Shown: piece by piece, positions 26,335-34,618 of the stretch
Numbering within the stretch: the stretch's first letter is position 1
Layout of the letters: each line of letters opens with the position of its first letter
NCBI RefSeq assembly: GCF_001956315.1
Contig: NZ_KV887144.1
Coordinates: 1-64,000, forward strand
Length of the DNA: 64,000 bases
Source: Sphingomonas montana
Lineage (GTDB): Bacteria > Pseudomonadota > Alphaproteobacteria > Sphingomonadales > Sphingomonadaceae
Direction of reading: 5' to 3'
The notes under the pieces: generated by a model
What the model was told of the DNA's origin: nothing
Seen by the model: the letters and a program-made list of their open reading frames with translations, nothing else
Database searches by the model: none
Program-made: the position numbers and the translations under genes

Positions 26335-26757
26335 TCAATGATCGCGGTTCAGCGGGACGCCGTAGAGTTCCATTCGGTGGTCGACGAGCCGGTAGCCGAG
26401 CCGTTCGGCGATTTTAGCCTGAAGCAATTCGACCTCGTCGTCGACGAATTCGATGACGCGGCCGGTTTCGATGTCGATCAGGTGGTCGTGATGCGAATCG
26501 GGTGCTGCCTCGTAACGGGCGCGGCCGTCGCCGAAATCATGGCGGGCCAGAATGCCGGCTTCCTCGAACAATCGGACGGTCCGGTATACCGTGGCGATCG
26601 AGATGCCCGGATCGATCGCGACGGCGCGCAGGTGCAGCGCCTCCACATCGGGATGGTCTTCGGCTTCGGAAAGGACGCGGGCGATGACGCGACGCTGCTC
26701 GGTGATCCGCAACCCCTTTTCCGCGCAAAGTGCTTCAACATCGATTCGGCGGTGCAT
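26335..26757 (-). CDS. fur: Fur family ferric uptake regulator
   Basis: 140 residues. The winged helix with RITEQRRVIARVLSEA and ISIATVYRTVRLFEEAG is followed by the metal-binding HHDHLIDIETGRVIEF. The C-terminal CxxC structural zinc motif of E. coli Fur is absent, as in many alphaproteobacterial Fur proteins. It is a cytoplasmic DNA-binding repressor responding to Fe(II) or possibly Mn(II) (Mur). Sequence alone does not separate these, but Irr is unlikely because no HxH haem-type motif is evident. It lies in the nfuA-to-corC run, 112 bp after rimI. Confidence 0.93.
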   Translation of the reverse strand: MHRRIDVEALCAEKGLRITEQRRVIARVLSEAEDHPDVEALHLRAVAIDPGISIATVYRTVRLFEEAGILARHDFGDGRARYEAAPDSHHDHLIDIETGRVIEFVDDEVELLQAKIAERLGYRLVDHRMELYGVPLNRDH

Positions 26758-26869
26758 GGCGTCCCTGGGTTCAGGCGCGGCCGCGCGGGATTCGCGGCCG
26801 TATCACGGTTTGTCTAGAACATGGCGGGGTCAGGCGAAACCCCGAAGCCGGAACAGGTGCCGGGCAGGA

Positions 26870-27352
26870 TCAGCGAATGTCCAGCCGGCGTTCGAGCGTG
26901 TGTGCGTCGTGCGCGGTGCCGTCACGTCCGCGATAATAGCCCTGGCGGGTGCCGACCGCGCGGAAACCGGCCGCGTCGTAGAGGCCGCGCGCCGGGTTGC
27001 CGCTGCGGACCTCGAGGAAGAGGCGCCTCGCGCCGCGGGTTCGCGCGGCATGTGCCACATGTTCCAGCAACGCAAGGCCGATGCCGGCGCGGCGATCCGC
27101 GGGTCGGACCGCCAGCAACAGCAGTTCCGCTTCGTCGATCACGACGCGGCTGAGCGCGAAGCCGGCGGGGCGATCATCGATCCGCGCGAGCGTCAGCCAG
27201 ACGCCGGGCAGCGACAGGATGCCAAGGCACTGGCTCTGCGTCCACGCCTCGCCAAAGACCGGGTCGAACGCGTCGGCCATCGTCGTCATGACCTCGGGCA
27301 GGCCATCGACCCCGGCATCGCACAGTGTCGGCGGCTCCCGCGGGGGCGTCAT
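26870..27352 (-). CDS. rimI: RimI-like GNAT acetyltransferase
   Basis: 160 residues. The acetyl-CoA loop appears as LLAVRPADRRAGIGLALLEHV, followed by LFLEVRSGNPARGLYDAAGF, and YYRGRDGTAHDA, typical of RimI-like N-alpha acetyltransferases. In E. coli RimI acetylates ribosomal protein S18. The ATG at 27352 overlaps the tsaB stop by 4 bp, the usual tsaB-rimI pairing. The next gene downstream is fur. Confidence 0.9.
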   Translation of the reverse strand: MTPPREPPTLCDAGVDGLPEVMTTMADAFDPVFGEAWTQSQCLGILSLPGVWLTLARIDDRPAGFALSRVVIDEAELLLLAVRPADRRAGIGLALLEHVAHAARTRGARRLFLEVRSGNPARGLYDAAGFRAVGTRQGYYRGRDGTAHDAHTLERRLDIR

Positions 27353-27966
27353 GCGGGCAGCTTCGCATCCGGCGCGCGGCCGTAGACCGGGGTGGCGGGC
27401 AGGGCGGTGAACGCCGCGGCCAGATAGCGGACGTCGGCGGCGTCGGGCAGACTTTCCGCCCCGTCCGCATCGCCGCGGGCCGCCAGCAGCGCCGGGGCAC
27501 CCGAACCGACGACCCAGTCGCGCTCCGCCACCGCCGCCGCGGCGGCGGGCAGCAGAGAGGCCAGCGACGTGCGGGCGGACAGGTCGGGACCGCCGAACCG
27601 CTGGACGAACAGTTCGCCGTGGCCGCCGGTGATCGCGACTGTCACGGCCGCCAGGTCCGGCCGTTCAGCACATGCGGCCGCCGCCAGCAGCGCGGGCGCG
27701 CCGTAGCCATGGACCGGGATCGCCCAGCCGAACGCCAGCGCGCGGGCAGCGGCCAGTCCGACCCGGACGCCGGTAAAGCTGCCGGGACCGCAATCGACCA
27801 GGATGGCGTCGGCGCGCCCCCCGCCGGGCAGTTCGGATATCATCGGCACCAGTCGTTCGGCATGGCCGCGCCCCACCACCTCATGCGCGGCCGCGACTAC
27901 GACGCCGTCGTCGAGCAAGGCGACCGAACAGGCGGCGGTCGCGGTTTCGATCACCAGCACGCGCAT
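27349..27966 (-). CDS. tsaB: tRNA threonylcarbamoyladenosine biosynthesis protein TsaB
   Basis: 205 residues, the TsaB length. The ASKHA fold opens with VLVIETATAACSVAL, then VVGRGHAERLVPMI and VDCGPGSFTGVRVGLAAARALA. TsaB is the inactive paralogue of TsaD and joins TsaD and TsaE to make t6A37 on ANN-decoding tRNAs. It overlaps rimI by 4 bp downstream and shares one base with the reductase upstream. TsaD is not in this window. Confidence 0.95.
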   Translation of the reverse strand: MRVLVIETATAACSVALLDDGVVVAAAHEVVGRGHAERLVPMISELPGGGRADAILVDCGPGSFTGVRVGLAAARALAFGWAIPVHGYGAPALLAAAACAERPDLAAVTVAITGGHGELFVQRFGGPDLSARTSLASLLPAAAAAVAERDWVVGSGAPALLAARGDADGAESLPDAADVRYLAAAFTALPATPVYGRAPDAKLPA

Positions 27967-28565
27967 CAGGTGATCTTGTTATATGCCTCGAAGTCCGGCC
28001 GGGGCAGGCGCGGATGCAGCGCGTCCGGCCGGCCATGACCCACCGAGACGATCAGGTTCGAGCGGATGTTGGTGCCCGCAAAGAACGCCGCGTCCACCGC
28101 CGCATTGTCGAACCCCGACATCGGCCCCGTATCGAACCCCAGTGCGCGGGCAGCGAGGATGACATAGGCCGCCTGGAGTGAACTGTTGCGCAGCCCGGCG
28201 GTCTCGATCAGCGGCGCATTGCCGATATACCAGGACCGCGCGTCGGCCGGCGGGAACAGTGTGGGCAGATGATCCGGGAAATCCAGGTCGGTGCCGACGA
28301 TCGCGGTGACCGGCGCATTCAGGATCTTGTCGACATTCCCGCTGCTGGCGCAATCGGCCAGCCGGCGCTTCGCATTGTCGCCGACGCACCAGACCAGCCG
28401 GGCTGGCAGCATGTTGGCCGATGTGGGCCCCATCTTCGCCAGATCCCATATCGCGCGCATGTCCGCTTCGGTGACGGGCGTGTCGGCGAAGCTGTAATGG
28501 CTGCGCGCGGTGCGGAACAACTGGTCCAGCGTCTCGTCCGGCAGGATGGTCGTCATCGTCGTCAT
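27966..28565 (-). CDS. RutE-like nitroreductase (malonic semialdehyde reductase type)
   Basis: 199 residues from ATG 28565; a second ATG at 28556 is possible. The flavin nitroreductase fold shows RSHYSFADTPVTEADMRAI, the FMN-binding MGPTSANMLPARLVW, and the C-terminal PRPDFEAYN of the RutE/HadB branch. Members reduce malonic semialdehyde or similar small aldehydes with NAD(P)H. No rut genes are near, so a role in pyrimidine breakdown is not supported by context. The stop shares one base with the tsaB start. Confidence 0.85.
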   Translation of the reverse strand: MTTMTTILPDETLDQLFRTARSHYSFADTPVTEADMRAIWDLAKMGPTSANMLPARLVWCVGDNAKRRLADCASSGNVDKILNAPVTAIVGTDLDFPDHLPTLFPPADARSWYIGNAPLIETAGLRNSSLQAAYVILAARALGFDTGPMSGFDNAAVDAAFFAGTNIRSNLIVSVGHGRPDALHPRLPRPDFEAYNKIT

Positions 28566-28586
28566 TCCTCGGTCTGGTCGGTTGGC

Positions 28587-29153
28587 TCAGGCGGCCCGGA
28601 CTTCGATGACTTCCGGCACATAATGCTTCAGCAGCGACTCGATTCCCTGCTTCAGCGTGGCGGTGGACGATGGACAACCGGCGCAGGCCCCCTGCATCGC
28701 GAGGTAGACGACGCCCTTGTCGAACCCGCGATAGACGATGTCACCCCCGTCGCGCGCCACCGCGGGCCGAACCCGCGTATCGACCAGTTCGCGGATCTGG
28801 GCCACGATGTCGGCGTCGGCCGGATCGTCGTTATAGTCCGGGTCGACGGCGATGCCGCTCGCGCTGCCGCCGCTGAACAGCGGCGCGCCGCTGGAGAAAT
28901 GATCGAGCAGCACGCCAAGGACCTGCGGTTTCAGGTCGCGCCAGTCGCTGCCGGGGGCGGCGGTGACCGAGACGAAATCGCTGCCGAAGAACACGCCTTC
29001 GACATCGCCCAGCGAAAACAGCGCGGCGGCGAGCGGCGACGCGTCGGCTTCTTCCGGCGCGGCGAAATCGCGCGTCCCGGAATCCATGACGGGGCGGCCG
29101 GCCGAGAATTTCAGCGTGGCCGGGTTCGGTGTGGGTTCGGTTTCGATCAGCAT
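28587..29153 (-). CDS. nfuA: NfuA/NifU-type Fe-S carrier
   Basis: 188 residues from ATG 29153 (MLIETEPTPNPATLKF); an ATG at 29162 would add three. The N-terminal Nfu_N domain is followed by a NifU C-terminal domain with the cluster-binding GACAGCPSS (CxxC). It delivers [4Fe-4S] clusters to client enzymes. MiaB in the same run is a plausible client. It starts 40 bp after the M20 peptidase stop and leads the packed minus-strand run. Confidence 0.95.
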   Translation of the reverse strand: MLIETEPTPNPATLKFSAGRPVMDSGTRDFAAPEEADASPLAAALFSLGDVEGVFFGSDFVSVTAAPGSDWRDLKPQVLGVLLDHFSSGAPLFSGGSASGIAVDPDYNDDPADADIVAQIRELVDTRVRPAVARDGGDIVYRGFDKGVVYLAMQGACAGCPSSTATLKQGIESLLKHYVPEVIEVRAA

Positions 29154-29193
29154 GGGCTGCATGTGGTCCGACGGCGGGGCGGGATCAAGTCAA

Positions 29194-30489
29194 TCAAGGC
29201 TTGGCCCGCCCAAGCCGAGCCATCAGCAGCGCGGCACGTTTCGCCTGGGTCCCGATGCTGGGGATGTCGACCGTCTCGCCCGGCGCGTGATCGCCGGTGG
29301 AATAGGGGCCGAGCCCGGCGAGCCCGTCCACGTCGCGCGCGACGAAGGCGATATCGCCAGCGCCGCGCTTCAGCGGATCGAGTTCGGGCATTGGCGGCAG
29401 GCCGAGATCGCGGTTTACCCCGTTGAGCGCGGCGAGCAGCGCGCGGTTGCCGGCGGTCGGCGCCATCGACGGATAGCCTTCGTCGAACAGGATCTTTGCC
29501 GACGTGCCGGGCGCATGGGCGGCGACGATCGCCTCCATTTTGGCGCGGACGCGGGCGGTCTGTTCGTCCGACAGCGTGCGGAAATCGCCCCGTGCGATGG
29601 CGATGGCGGGAATGATGTTGGGCTTGCCGGTCGCCTGCCCACGCACCGCATCGGCATCGAACGACGCGGTGGCGCCGCCGACGACCAGGCCGGTGTTGAA
29701 GGTGAGGTTGGGTTCGGGCAGTTCCCTGCGGAACACCGCCAGAATGCGGGCAAGTTCGTTGATTGCGCCGTCGCCGTGCGAAGCGTCGAAGATCAGGCTG
29801 CTGTGCCCGGTCGTGCCGGTGGTGGTCAGTTGCCAACTGTTCGACGAACGGCGCGCGACGGAGCCCATATCGCGCCCGTCCTGTCGGACCAGCCCTTCGA
29901 AATCGAGCGCCGCGTCGGCACGCTTCCCGGCCGCGATCAGGCCGGCGCGGGCGACCGACGTCGGATCGCCGGTGCGTTCCTCGTCGCCGGTCAGCACGAT
30001 CTCGAACGTCGCGTCGTCCAGCGTACCAGCGGCCTTCATCGCCTTCAGCGCGGCAAGCATCACGACCATGCCGCCCTTGTCGTCGCCGACGCCCGGGCCT
30101 TCCGCCTTGTCGCCGGTGCGGCGGTAGCGCTGGAACGGGCTGTCCGCCTCGAACACCGTGTCGAGATGGCCGATCAGCAGCAGGCGCTTGCTGCCCGCCC
30201 GCCCCGCACGCGTGGCGACGAGGTGGCCGGCGCGCTTGGTCTGCGGCAGCGGCGTCCAGACGACCTTGAAACCGAGCGGTTCGAGTTCGGCACGCATCAT
30301 TGCTCCGACCCTTGTCACGCCAGGCAGGTTCATGGTGCCGCTGTTCTGGTTCACCAGCCGTTCGAGCAGCGCCAGGTTGGCGGGCATGCCGGCATCGACC
30401 GCGGCGATGGCGGCGCGTTCGGCGGGCGTGGGGGCTGCGGGCGCGGGCAGGGCGGTGGCGGCGAGGAGGAGGGCAGCGATGCGCTTCAT
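29194..30489 (-). CDS. M20 family metallopeptidase, exported
   Basis: 431 residues with a signal peptide (MKRIAALLLAATALPAPA). The dinuclear zinc site of M20 is visible: GHLDTV, GPGVGDDKGGM, GDEERTGD with the catalytic Glu, and a C-terminal His in STGDHAPGE. The dimerisation domain lies at about residues 215-325. It resembles glutamate-carboxypeptidase-type (CPG2, M20A) enzymes that release C-terminal glutamate in the periplasm; the substrate is inferred only. It may be co-transcribed with nfuA, 40 bp downstream. Confidence 0.9.
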   Translation of the reverse strand: MKRIAALLLAATALPAPAAPTPAERAAIAAVDAGMPANLALLERLVNQNSGTMNLPGVTRVGAMMRAELEPLGFKVVWTPLPQTKRAGHLVATRAGRAGSKRLLLIGHLDTVFEADSPFQRYRRTGDKAEGPGVGDDKGGMVVMLAALKAMKAAGTLDDATFEIVLTGDEERTGDPTSVARAGLIAAGKRADAALDFEGLVRQDGRDMGSVARRSSNSWQLTTTGTTGHSSLIFDASHGDGAINELARILAVFRRELPEPNLTFNTGLVVGGATASFDADAVRGQATGKPNIIPAIAIARGDFRTLSDEQTARVRAKMEAIVAAHAPGTSAKILFDEGYPSMAPTAGNRALLAALNGVNRDLGLPPMPELDPLKRGAGDIAFVARDVDGLAGLGPYSTGDHAPGETVDIPSIGTQAKRAALLMARLGRAKP

Positions 30490-30580
30490 CGGGAGTGGGC
30501 CTTTCGACTGTAGAGCGGGGTGGTATCCCGTCGGGTCGGGGACGTCACCCGTCGTGATGTAGTCAGGACTGCCCTATGCC

Positions 30581-30678
30581 CCGTCATTCCGGCGGAGGCC
30601 GGAATCCATTATCACTACGCTTTGGGTCAGGCCTTCGCGCGGAGTGATACTGGATCCTGACTTCCGTCAGGATGACGG
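30581..30678. repeat. Bipartite palindromic repeat
   Basis: The gap 30490-31016 holds no convincing gene. Arms 30581-30616 and 30643-30678 are inverted copies of each other with several mismatches, ending CCGTCAT and ATGACGG. Each arm has its own hairpin: TTCCGGC/GCCGGAA in the left and ATCCTGAC/GTCAGGAT in the right. Unlike the other copies it lies between divergent genes. Confidence 0.65.
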
Positions 30679-30943
30679 GGGAGGGGTTTCGTTGGGACCA
30701 AGGGGTCGGGGGTGTCACGTTGGCGGACGGACCGCACCCAAGGTCTCGTTCGGCGCACGCTTCGGTAGTTCGATCGTTCCCCATCCGAAACTGCTTGTAA
30801 GGAGCCGACAACGCTGCCATATGGTCAGCAGCGTCGACGTCCGGTTTACCGGCCGTTAGGGCATGGCAGCGTGAATTCTGGCGTATCAAGCGACAGACCG
30901 GCCTTCCCCTTCGGACGCGACCCCACAGGGCTTCCCCATTCAC

Positions 30944-30972
30944 GCGGGTCGTCACACGAACCCGCTTCGTGT
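30944..30972 (+). promoter_or_regulatory. Possible alternative hairpins in the helicase leader
   Basis: GCGGGT (30944-30949) can pair with ACCCGC (30960-30965). ACACGAA (30954-30960) can instead pair with TTCGTGT (30966-30972), using CCCGC as its loop. The two structures exclude each other. They lie 45-70 bp upstream of the DEAD-box helicase ATG, so they may form a switch in its leader. There is no experimental or comparative support at hand. Confidence 0.3.
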
Positions 30973-31016
30973 CGTCGGCGTGATCGCTGGCGTCCGTCGC
31001 GCCGCGAAAGCCGAAC

Positions 31017-32339
31017 ATGACCAAGTTTTCAGACCTTTACCTCGCCGAGCCGTTGCAGAAGGCGCTCGCCGCCAAGGGCTATGAGGTGCCCACCCCGATC
31101 CAGGCGCAGGCCATTCCGCCGCTGCTCGACGGACGCGACCTGTGCGGCATCGCGCAGACCGGCACCGGCAAGACCGCGGCGTTCGCGCTGCCGTCGCTTC
31201 ACCGCCTCGCCGCGTCGCCCCGCCCGCGTCCGCCGGGTGGCTGCCGCATGCTGGTGCTCGCCCCGACGCGCGAACTGGCCAGCCAGATCGCCGAAAGTTT
31301 TGTCGAATATGGCAAGTTCATGCGCCTGTCGGTTGCGACCGTGTTCGGCGGCGTGCCGATCGGCAAGCAGATCCGCCAGATGGGTTCGGGCGTCGACATC
31401 CTCGTCGCCACGCCGGGCCGGCTGCTCGACCTGATCGACCAGCGCGCGCTCAGCCTCAAGAATGTCGAGATCTTCGTCCTCGACGAAGCCGACCAGATGC
31501 TCGACCTGGGCTTCATTCATGCGCTGAAGCGGATCGACCAGCTGCTGCCGGCCAAGCGCCAGTCGCTGTTCTTCTCCGCCACGATGCCGAAGGCGATCGC
31601 GGAACTGGGCGACCGGTTCCTGACCGACCCGATCAAGGTGGCCGTCGCCCCGCAGGCGACCACCGCCGAGCGCGTCGAGCAGTTCGCGATACTGTGCAAC
31701 CAGACCGAGAAGGCCGCGCTGCTGATCATGAAGATCCGCAGCGAGCCGATCGACCGCGCACTGGTGTTCAGCCGCACCAAGCATGGCGCCGACAAGGTCG
31801 TGAAGCATCTGAAGGCATCGGGCATCGGCGCGGAAGCGATCCATGGCAACAAGAGCCAGCCGCAGCGTGAGCGCGCGCTGGCGCAGTTCCGGTCGGGCGA
31901 AATCAAGATCCTGGTCGCGACCGACATCGCCGCGCGCGGGATCGACGTCGGCGGCGTGAGCCATGTGTTCAACTTCGAACTGCCCAACGTGTCGGAGCAA
32001 TATGTCCACCGCATCGGCCGCACCGCGCGCGCCGGGGCGAGCGGCATCGCGATCGCCTTCGTGGCAGATGACGAGAAGGCGTATCTGCGCTCGATCGAGA
32101 AGCTGACCCGCATCAAGATGGAAATGCTGCCGCTGCCGGACAATTTCCTGGCGGAAAAGGCGAAGCTGCCGAAGCCGGCACCGTCCGCGCCCGGCGACGA
32201 GCGCCGCAGCGATCGTGGGGCTCCGCGTCGTCACGACGGTCCGGGTGCGCCGTCGGGCGAGAAGCGCCGCTTCGCACCGCGCCGCAGCGGATCGGTCGGG
32301 GCGCACAAGGGTGCCGTTCGGAAGGTTGGCGGGCGGTAA
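31017..32339 (+). CDS. DEAD-box RNA helicase (RhlE-like)
   Basis: 440 residues. All helicase motifs are present: Q motif (YEVPTPIQAQAIP), I AQTGTGKT, Ia PTRELASQ, Ib TPGRL, II DEAD, III SAT, V ARGIDV, VI HRIGRTARAG. The last 70 residues are basic and Arg/Gly/Pro-rich, an RNA-binding tail as in RhlE-type enzymes. It remodels RNA, probably in ribosome assembly or mRNA decay and cold adaptation. A rho-independent terminator follows at 32360-32394. A second DEAD-box gene lies at 39998-41542. Confidence 0.95.
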   Translation: MTKFSDLYLAEPLQKALAAKGYEVPTPIQAQAIPPLLDGRDLCGIAQTGTGKTAAFALPSLHRLAASPRPRPPGGCRMLVLAPTRELASQIAESFVEYGKFMRLSVATVFGGVPIGKQIRQMGSGVDILVATPGRLLDLIDQRALSLKNVEIFVLDEADQMLDLGFIHALKRIDQLLPAKRQSLFFSATMPKAIAELGDRFLTDPIKVAVAPQATTAERVEQFAILCNQTEKAALLIMKIRSEPIDRALVFSRTKHGADKVVKHLKASGIGAEAIHGNKSQPQRERALAQFRSGEIKILVATDIAARGIDVGGVSHVFNFELPNVSEQYVHRIGRTARAGASGIAIAFVADDEKAYLRSIEKLTRIKMEMLPLPDNFLAEKAKLPKPAPSAPGDERRSDRGAPRRHDGPGAPSGEKRRFAPRRSGSVGAHKGAVRKVGGR

Positions 32340-32359
32340 GCTTTCGCTGGTTTTCTAAG

Positions 32360-32394
32360 AGGGGCGTGGCCGGGAGGCTGCGCCCCTTTTTTTT
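32360..32394 (+). terminator. Rho-independent terminator of the DEAD-box gene
   Basis: AGGGGCG at 32360-32366 pairs with CGCCCCT at 32381-32387, the inner GGCC/GGCT extends the stem, and a run of eight T follows at 32387-32394. It starts 20 bp after the stop codon. This is the clearest intrinsic terminator in the window. Confidence 0.9.
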
Positions 32395-32410
32395 GTTCGT
32401 ACTCCCTGCT

Positions 32411-32472
32411 CCGTTTGGTTCGAGCCTGTCGAGAACGTTGCGCAGAGTTCTCGACAGGCTCGAACCAAACGG
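32411..32472. repeat. 26-bp-arm palindromic repeat, copy 2
   Basis: Perfect arms 32411-32436 and 32447-32472 surround a 10-base loop. The arms share all but one position with the element at 9617-9674. Beyond it, 32490-32630 holds further partly inverted text (GAGCGAAGTCGAGGGACCC against CTTGACTTCGCTCG). No gene lies in 32340-32647. Confidence 0.85.
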
Positions 32473-32647
32473 GGTGGGGGTTTGGGTTAAATTAAACCCG
32501 TCTATCCCGAGCGAAGTCGAGGGACCCTTGAGCGCAGTCGAGAAGCCGACAGCGCCCCTCGGCTGCGCTCGGGGGAGAGCGTGCCTTGACTTCGCTCGGC
32601 ATGGACGGGTTTAAGGGGCGGTCTGACGTTTCGTCGGTCGGCTTAGT

Positions 32648-33511
32648 TCAGCCCACCCGCGCCCCGCGGAACGCTGGGGGAGGCGGCAGCGGCACGCCCG
32701 GTTCCGGTGCCCAGCCGCTCATGAACAGCAGTTCGAATGTCTCCGCGCGTCGCCCGTCCGGATCGGCGCCCGCCGCGAACCGGGTGCGCATGGCGACGAG
32801 GCCGGTGCGGGTGATCGGAGAGCGGCCACCGTCCGCCAGCAGGTTGGTCGCCGCCATGCCGCGCAGGTCGTGGATCAGTCGGACAGGATCACCGTAGCGG
32901 ACGCCGAGCCGGACGCTGTCGGCGACAGGCAGGCGGAAGCCGATGCGGTGGAGGAGGTCGCCCGCCGCGCGGACGTCGATCTGCGGATGGATGCGGGCGG
33001 CCACGCCACGGTCGGCGGCGATGTCGGCGGCGAGCAGCGCGTCGCGCAGGACGGTCAGGCTGCCGGCGCCGACGAACCCCGCGAGGAAGAGTCCGTCGGG
33101 CCGCAGCACGCGCCGCACCAGCGCGAGTGCGCCGGGAATGTCGTTGACCTGATCGAGGACGCCGGCCGACACGACGAGGTCGAAGCTGTGGTCGGCGAAC
33201 GGCAGCCGGTCCTCGTCGCACTGCACCCCGCCAGCCATGCTTGCGAAGCGTCGCCCGGCATCGGCGGAGGTCACGGTCATCCCGCGGGCCGCCAGCCGCG
33301 CGCCGAGCCGGCCGTCGTGGCAGCCGAGGTCGAGCGCGTCGGTGAAGGTGCGCGTGGTATCGTCCAGCCGGTCGAGAATCTCGTCGCCGATCGCATCGAT
33401 CAGAAAGGCGTGGTCGCCGAACCGCGCCGCCGCCCGGTCACGCCGGTGGCGGCGGCGGGCGCGATCGAAGATTTCGGGGGGTGCGTCGTCGCGTGCGGTG
33501 GGGTCGGCCAT
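32648..33511 (-). CDS. SAM-dependent methyltransferase-fold protein (NDUFAF5/BioC-like)
   Basis: 287 residues. The N-terminus PPEIFDRARRRHRRDRAA is characteristic of the family that includes mitochondrial NDUFAF5. The class I Rossmann core has LDLGCHDGRLGARLA (motif I), DEDRLPFADHSFDLVVSAGVLDQV and VRRVLRPDGLFLAGFVG. NDUFAF5 hydroxylates an arginine of a complex I subunit, so a complex I assembly role is possible; a generic methyltransferase is the alternative. It is divergent from comF, 50 bp away, a neighbourhood seen in other alphaproteobacteria. Confidence 0.85.
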   Translation of the reverse strand: MADPTARDDAPPEIFDRARRRHRRDRAAARFGDHAFLIDAIGDEILDRLDDTTRTFTDALDLGCHDGRLGARLAARGMTVTSADAGRRFASMAGGVQCDEDRLPFADHSFDLVVSAGVLDQVNDIPGALALVRRVLRPDGLFLAGFVGAGSLTVLRDALLAADIAADRGVAARIHPQIDVRAAGDLLHRIGFRLPVADSVRLGVRYGDPVRLIHDLRGMAATNLLADGGRSPITRTGLVAMRTRFAAGADPDGRRAETFELLFMSGWAPEPGVPLPPPPAFRGARVG

Positions 33512-33561
33512 GCGGGGCTTGTGCCCGCCGCGGTCGCGCCCGACAAGCGGGGATGGCCGTC

Positions 33562-34302
33562 ATGCTCTCCCATCTCGCCCAGTTCGGTGGTGCGTGCCTC
33601 GCGCTCGCGCTGCCGCCGCGTTGTCCGGGATGCGGGGTGGTGGTGCCGGGCGATCATCGTTTCTGCCTGACCTGCTGGGTGGGGTTGGATTTTCTGGGTG
33701 GACCCGCCTGCATGCGGTGCGCGATGCCGTTTCCGGACGAGGCGGTGGGCGTGCTGACCTGTGCGCCATGCCTTGCCCGGCCGCCGGCATTCGACCATGC
33801 GTCGGCAGCGGTCGCCTACGGCCCGATCGCGCGGGCGCTGGCGCTGAAGCTGAAATATGGGCGGCGGCCGGGTGTCGCGCGGACGATGGCGCGGCTGATG
33901 GAACGGCTGGTTCCGGCGGGCGAGGATGTCGTGCTGGTCCCGGTTCCGCTGCATCGCTGGCGGATCTGGACGCGTGGGTTCAACCAGTCGGCGCTGATCG
34001 CGCAGACGCTGGCGCGCCGGCGTGGCAGCGCGCTGGCTATCGACGCGATCGAACGGCACCGGCGCACGCCGCCGCTGCGCGACATGAACCCGCGGCAGCG
34101 CGCGATGACCGTGCGCGGGGCGTTCCGCGTCCGCGATCCGGCGCAGGTCGCGGGCCGCCGGGTCGTACTGATCGACGATATCTTCACGACTGGGGCCACG
34201 GCGGAGGCCTGCGCGCGCGTGCTGCGCCGGGCGGGGGCGGCGGAGGTGCGGCTGGTCTGCTGGGCGCGTGTCGTGGTGCGCGATGGCGATCCCGTGCGTT
34301 GA
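33562..34302 (+). CDS. comF: ComF family protein
   Basis: 246 residues from ATG 33562, preceded by GGGG at a good distance; an ATG at 33553 is the alternative. The N-terminal zinc-ribbon has four CxxC-type pairs (CPGCG, CLTC, CMRC, CAPC). A phosphoribosyltransferase fold follows with YGRRPGVARTMARLM, NQSALIAQTLA and the PRPP loop VLIDDIFTTGATA. ComF takes part in DNA uptake or nucleotide salvage in competent species; the role here is not established. It leads the plus-strand run to tgt. Confidence 0.92.
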   Translation: MLSHLAQFGGACLALALPPRCPGCGVVVPGDHRFCLTCWVGLDFLGGPACMRCAMPFPDEAVGVLTCAPCLARPPAFDHASAAVAYGPIARALALKLKYGRRPGVARTMARLMERLVPAGEDVVLVPVPLHRWRIWTRGFNQSALIAQTLARRRGSALAIDAIERHRRTPPLRDMNPRQRAMTVRGAFRVRDPAQVAGRRVVLIDDIFTTGATAEACARVLRRAGAAEVRLVCWARVVVRDGDPVR

Positions 34303-34360
34303 CAACGCCGACGGAGCGCGACACCGCGCGCCGCACCACATCGAAGAAGGACGACAAGTC

Positions 34361-34618
34361 ATGGCGAAGGTCGAGATCTACACGAAAGCGACGTGCCCCT
34401 ATTGCCAGCGCGCCAAGCGGCTGCTGGACGGCAAGGGCGTGGATTATGTCGAGACCGACATCCTGCGCACCCCGGGCGAGCGCGACACGATGATCGGCCG
34501 CGCGGGTGGCAAGTCCACCGTGCCGCAGATCTTCATCGACGGGAAGCATGTCGGCGGGTCGGACGATCTGGCGGCGCTCGAGCGCGGCGGCAGGCTGGAC
34601 GCGCTGCTGGCGGCATGA
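34361..34618 (+). CDS. grxC: Glutaredoxin 3
   Basis: 85 residues from ATG 34361 with GAAGAAGG as ribosome site. The dithiol active site CPYC is at residues 12-15, TVPQIFID holds the cis-Pro, and GGSDDL binds glutathione. It reduces disulfides and mixed glutathione disulfides in the cytoplasm. Its stop overlaps the ATG of the next gene (ATGA), so the two are coupled. Confidence 0.97.
   Translation: MAKVEIYTKATCPYCQRAKRLLDGKGVDYVETDILRTPGERDTMIGRAGGKSTVPQIFIDGKHVGGSDDLAALERGGRLDALLAA

Noticed and set aside
30584-31024. A 146-residue minus-strand frame before the helicase gene.
   Set aside because: Its end is encoded by the palindromic repeat and its start overlaps the helicase start; nothing supports expression.
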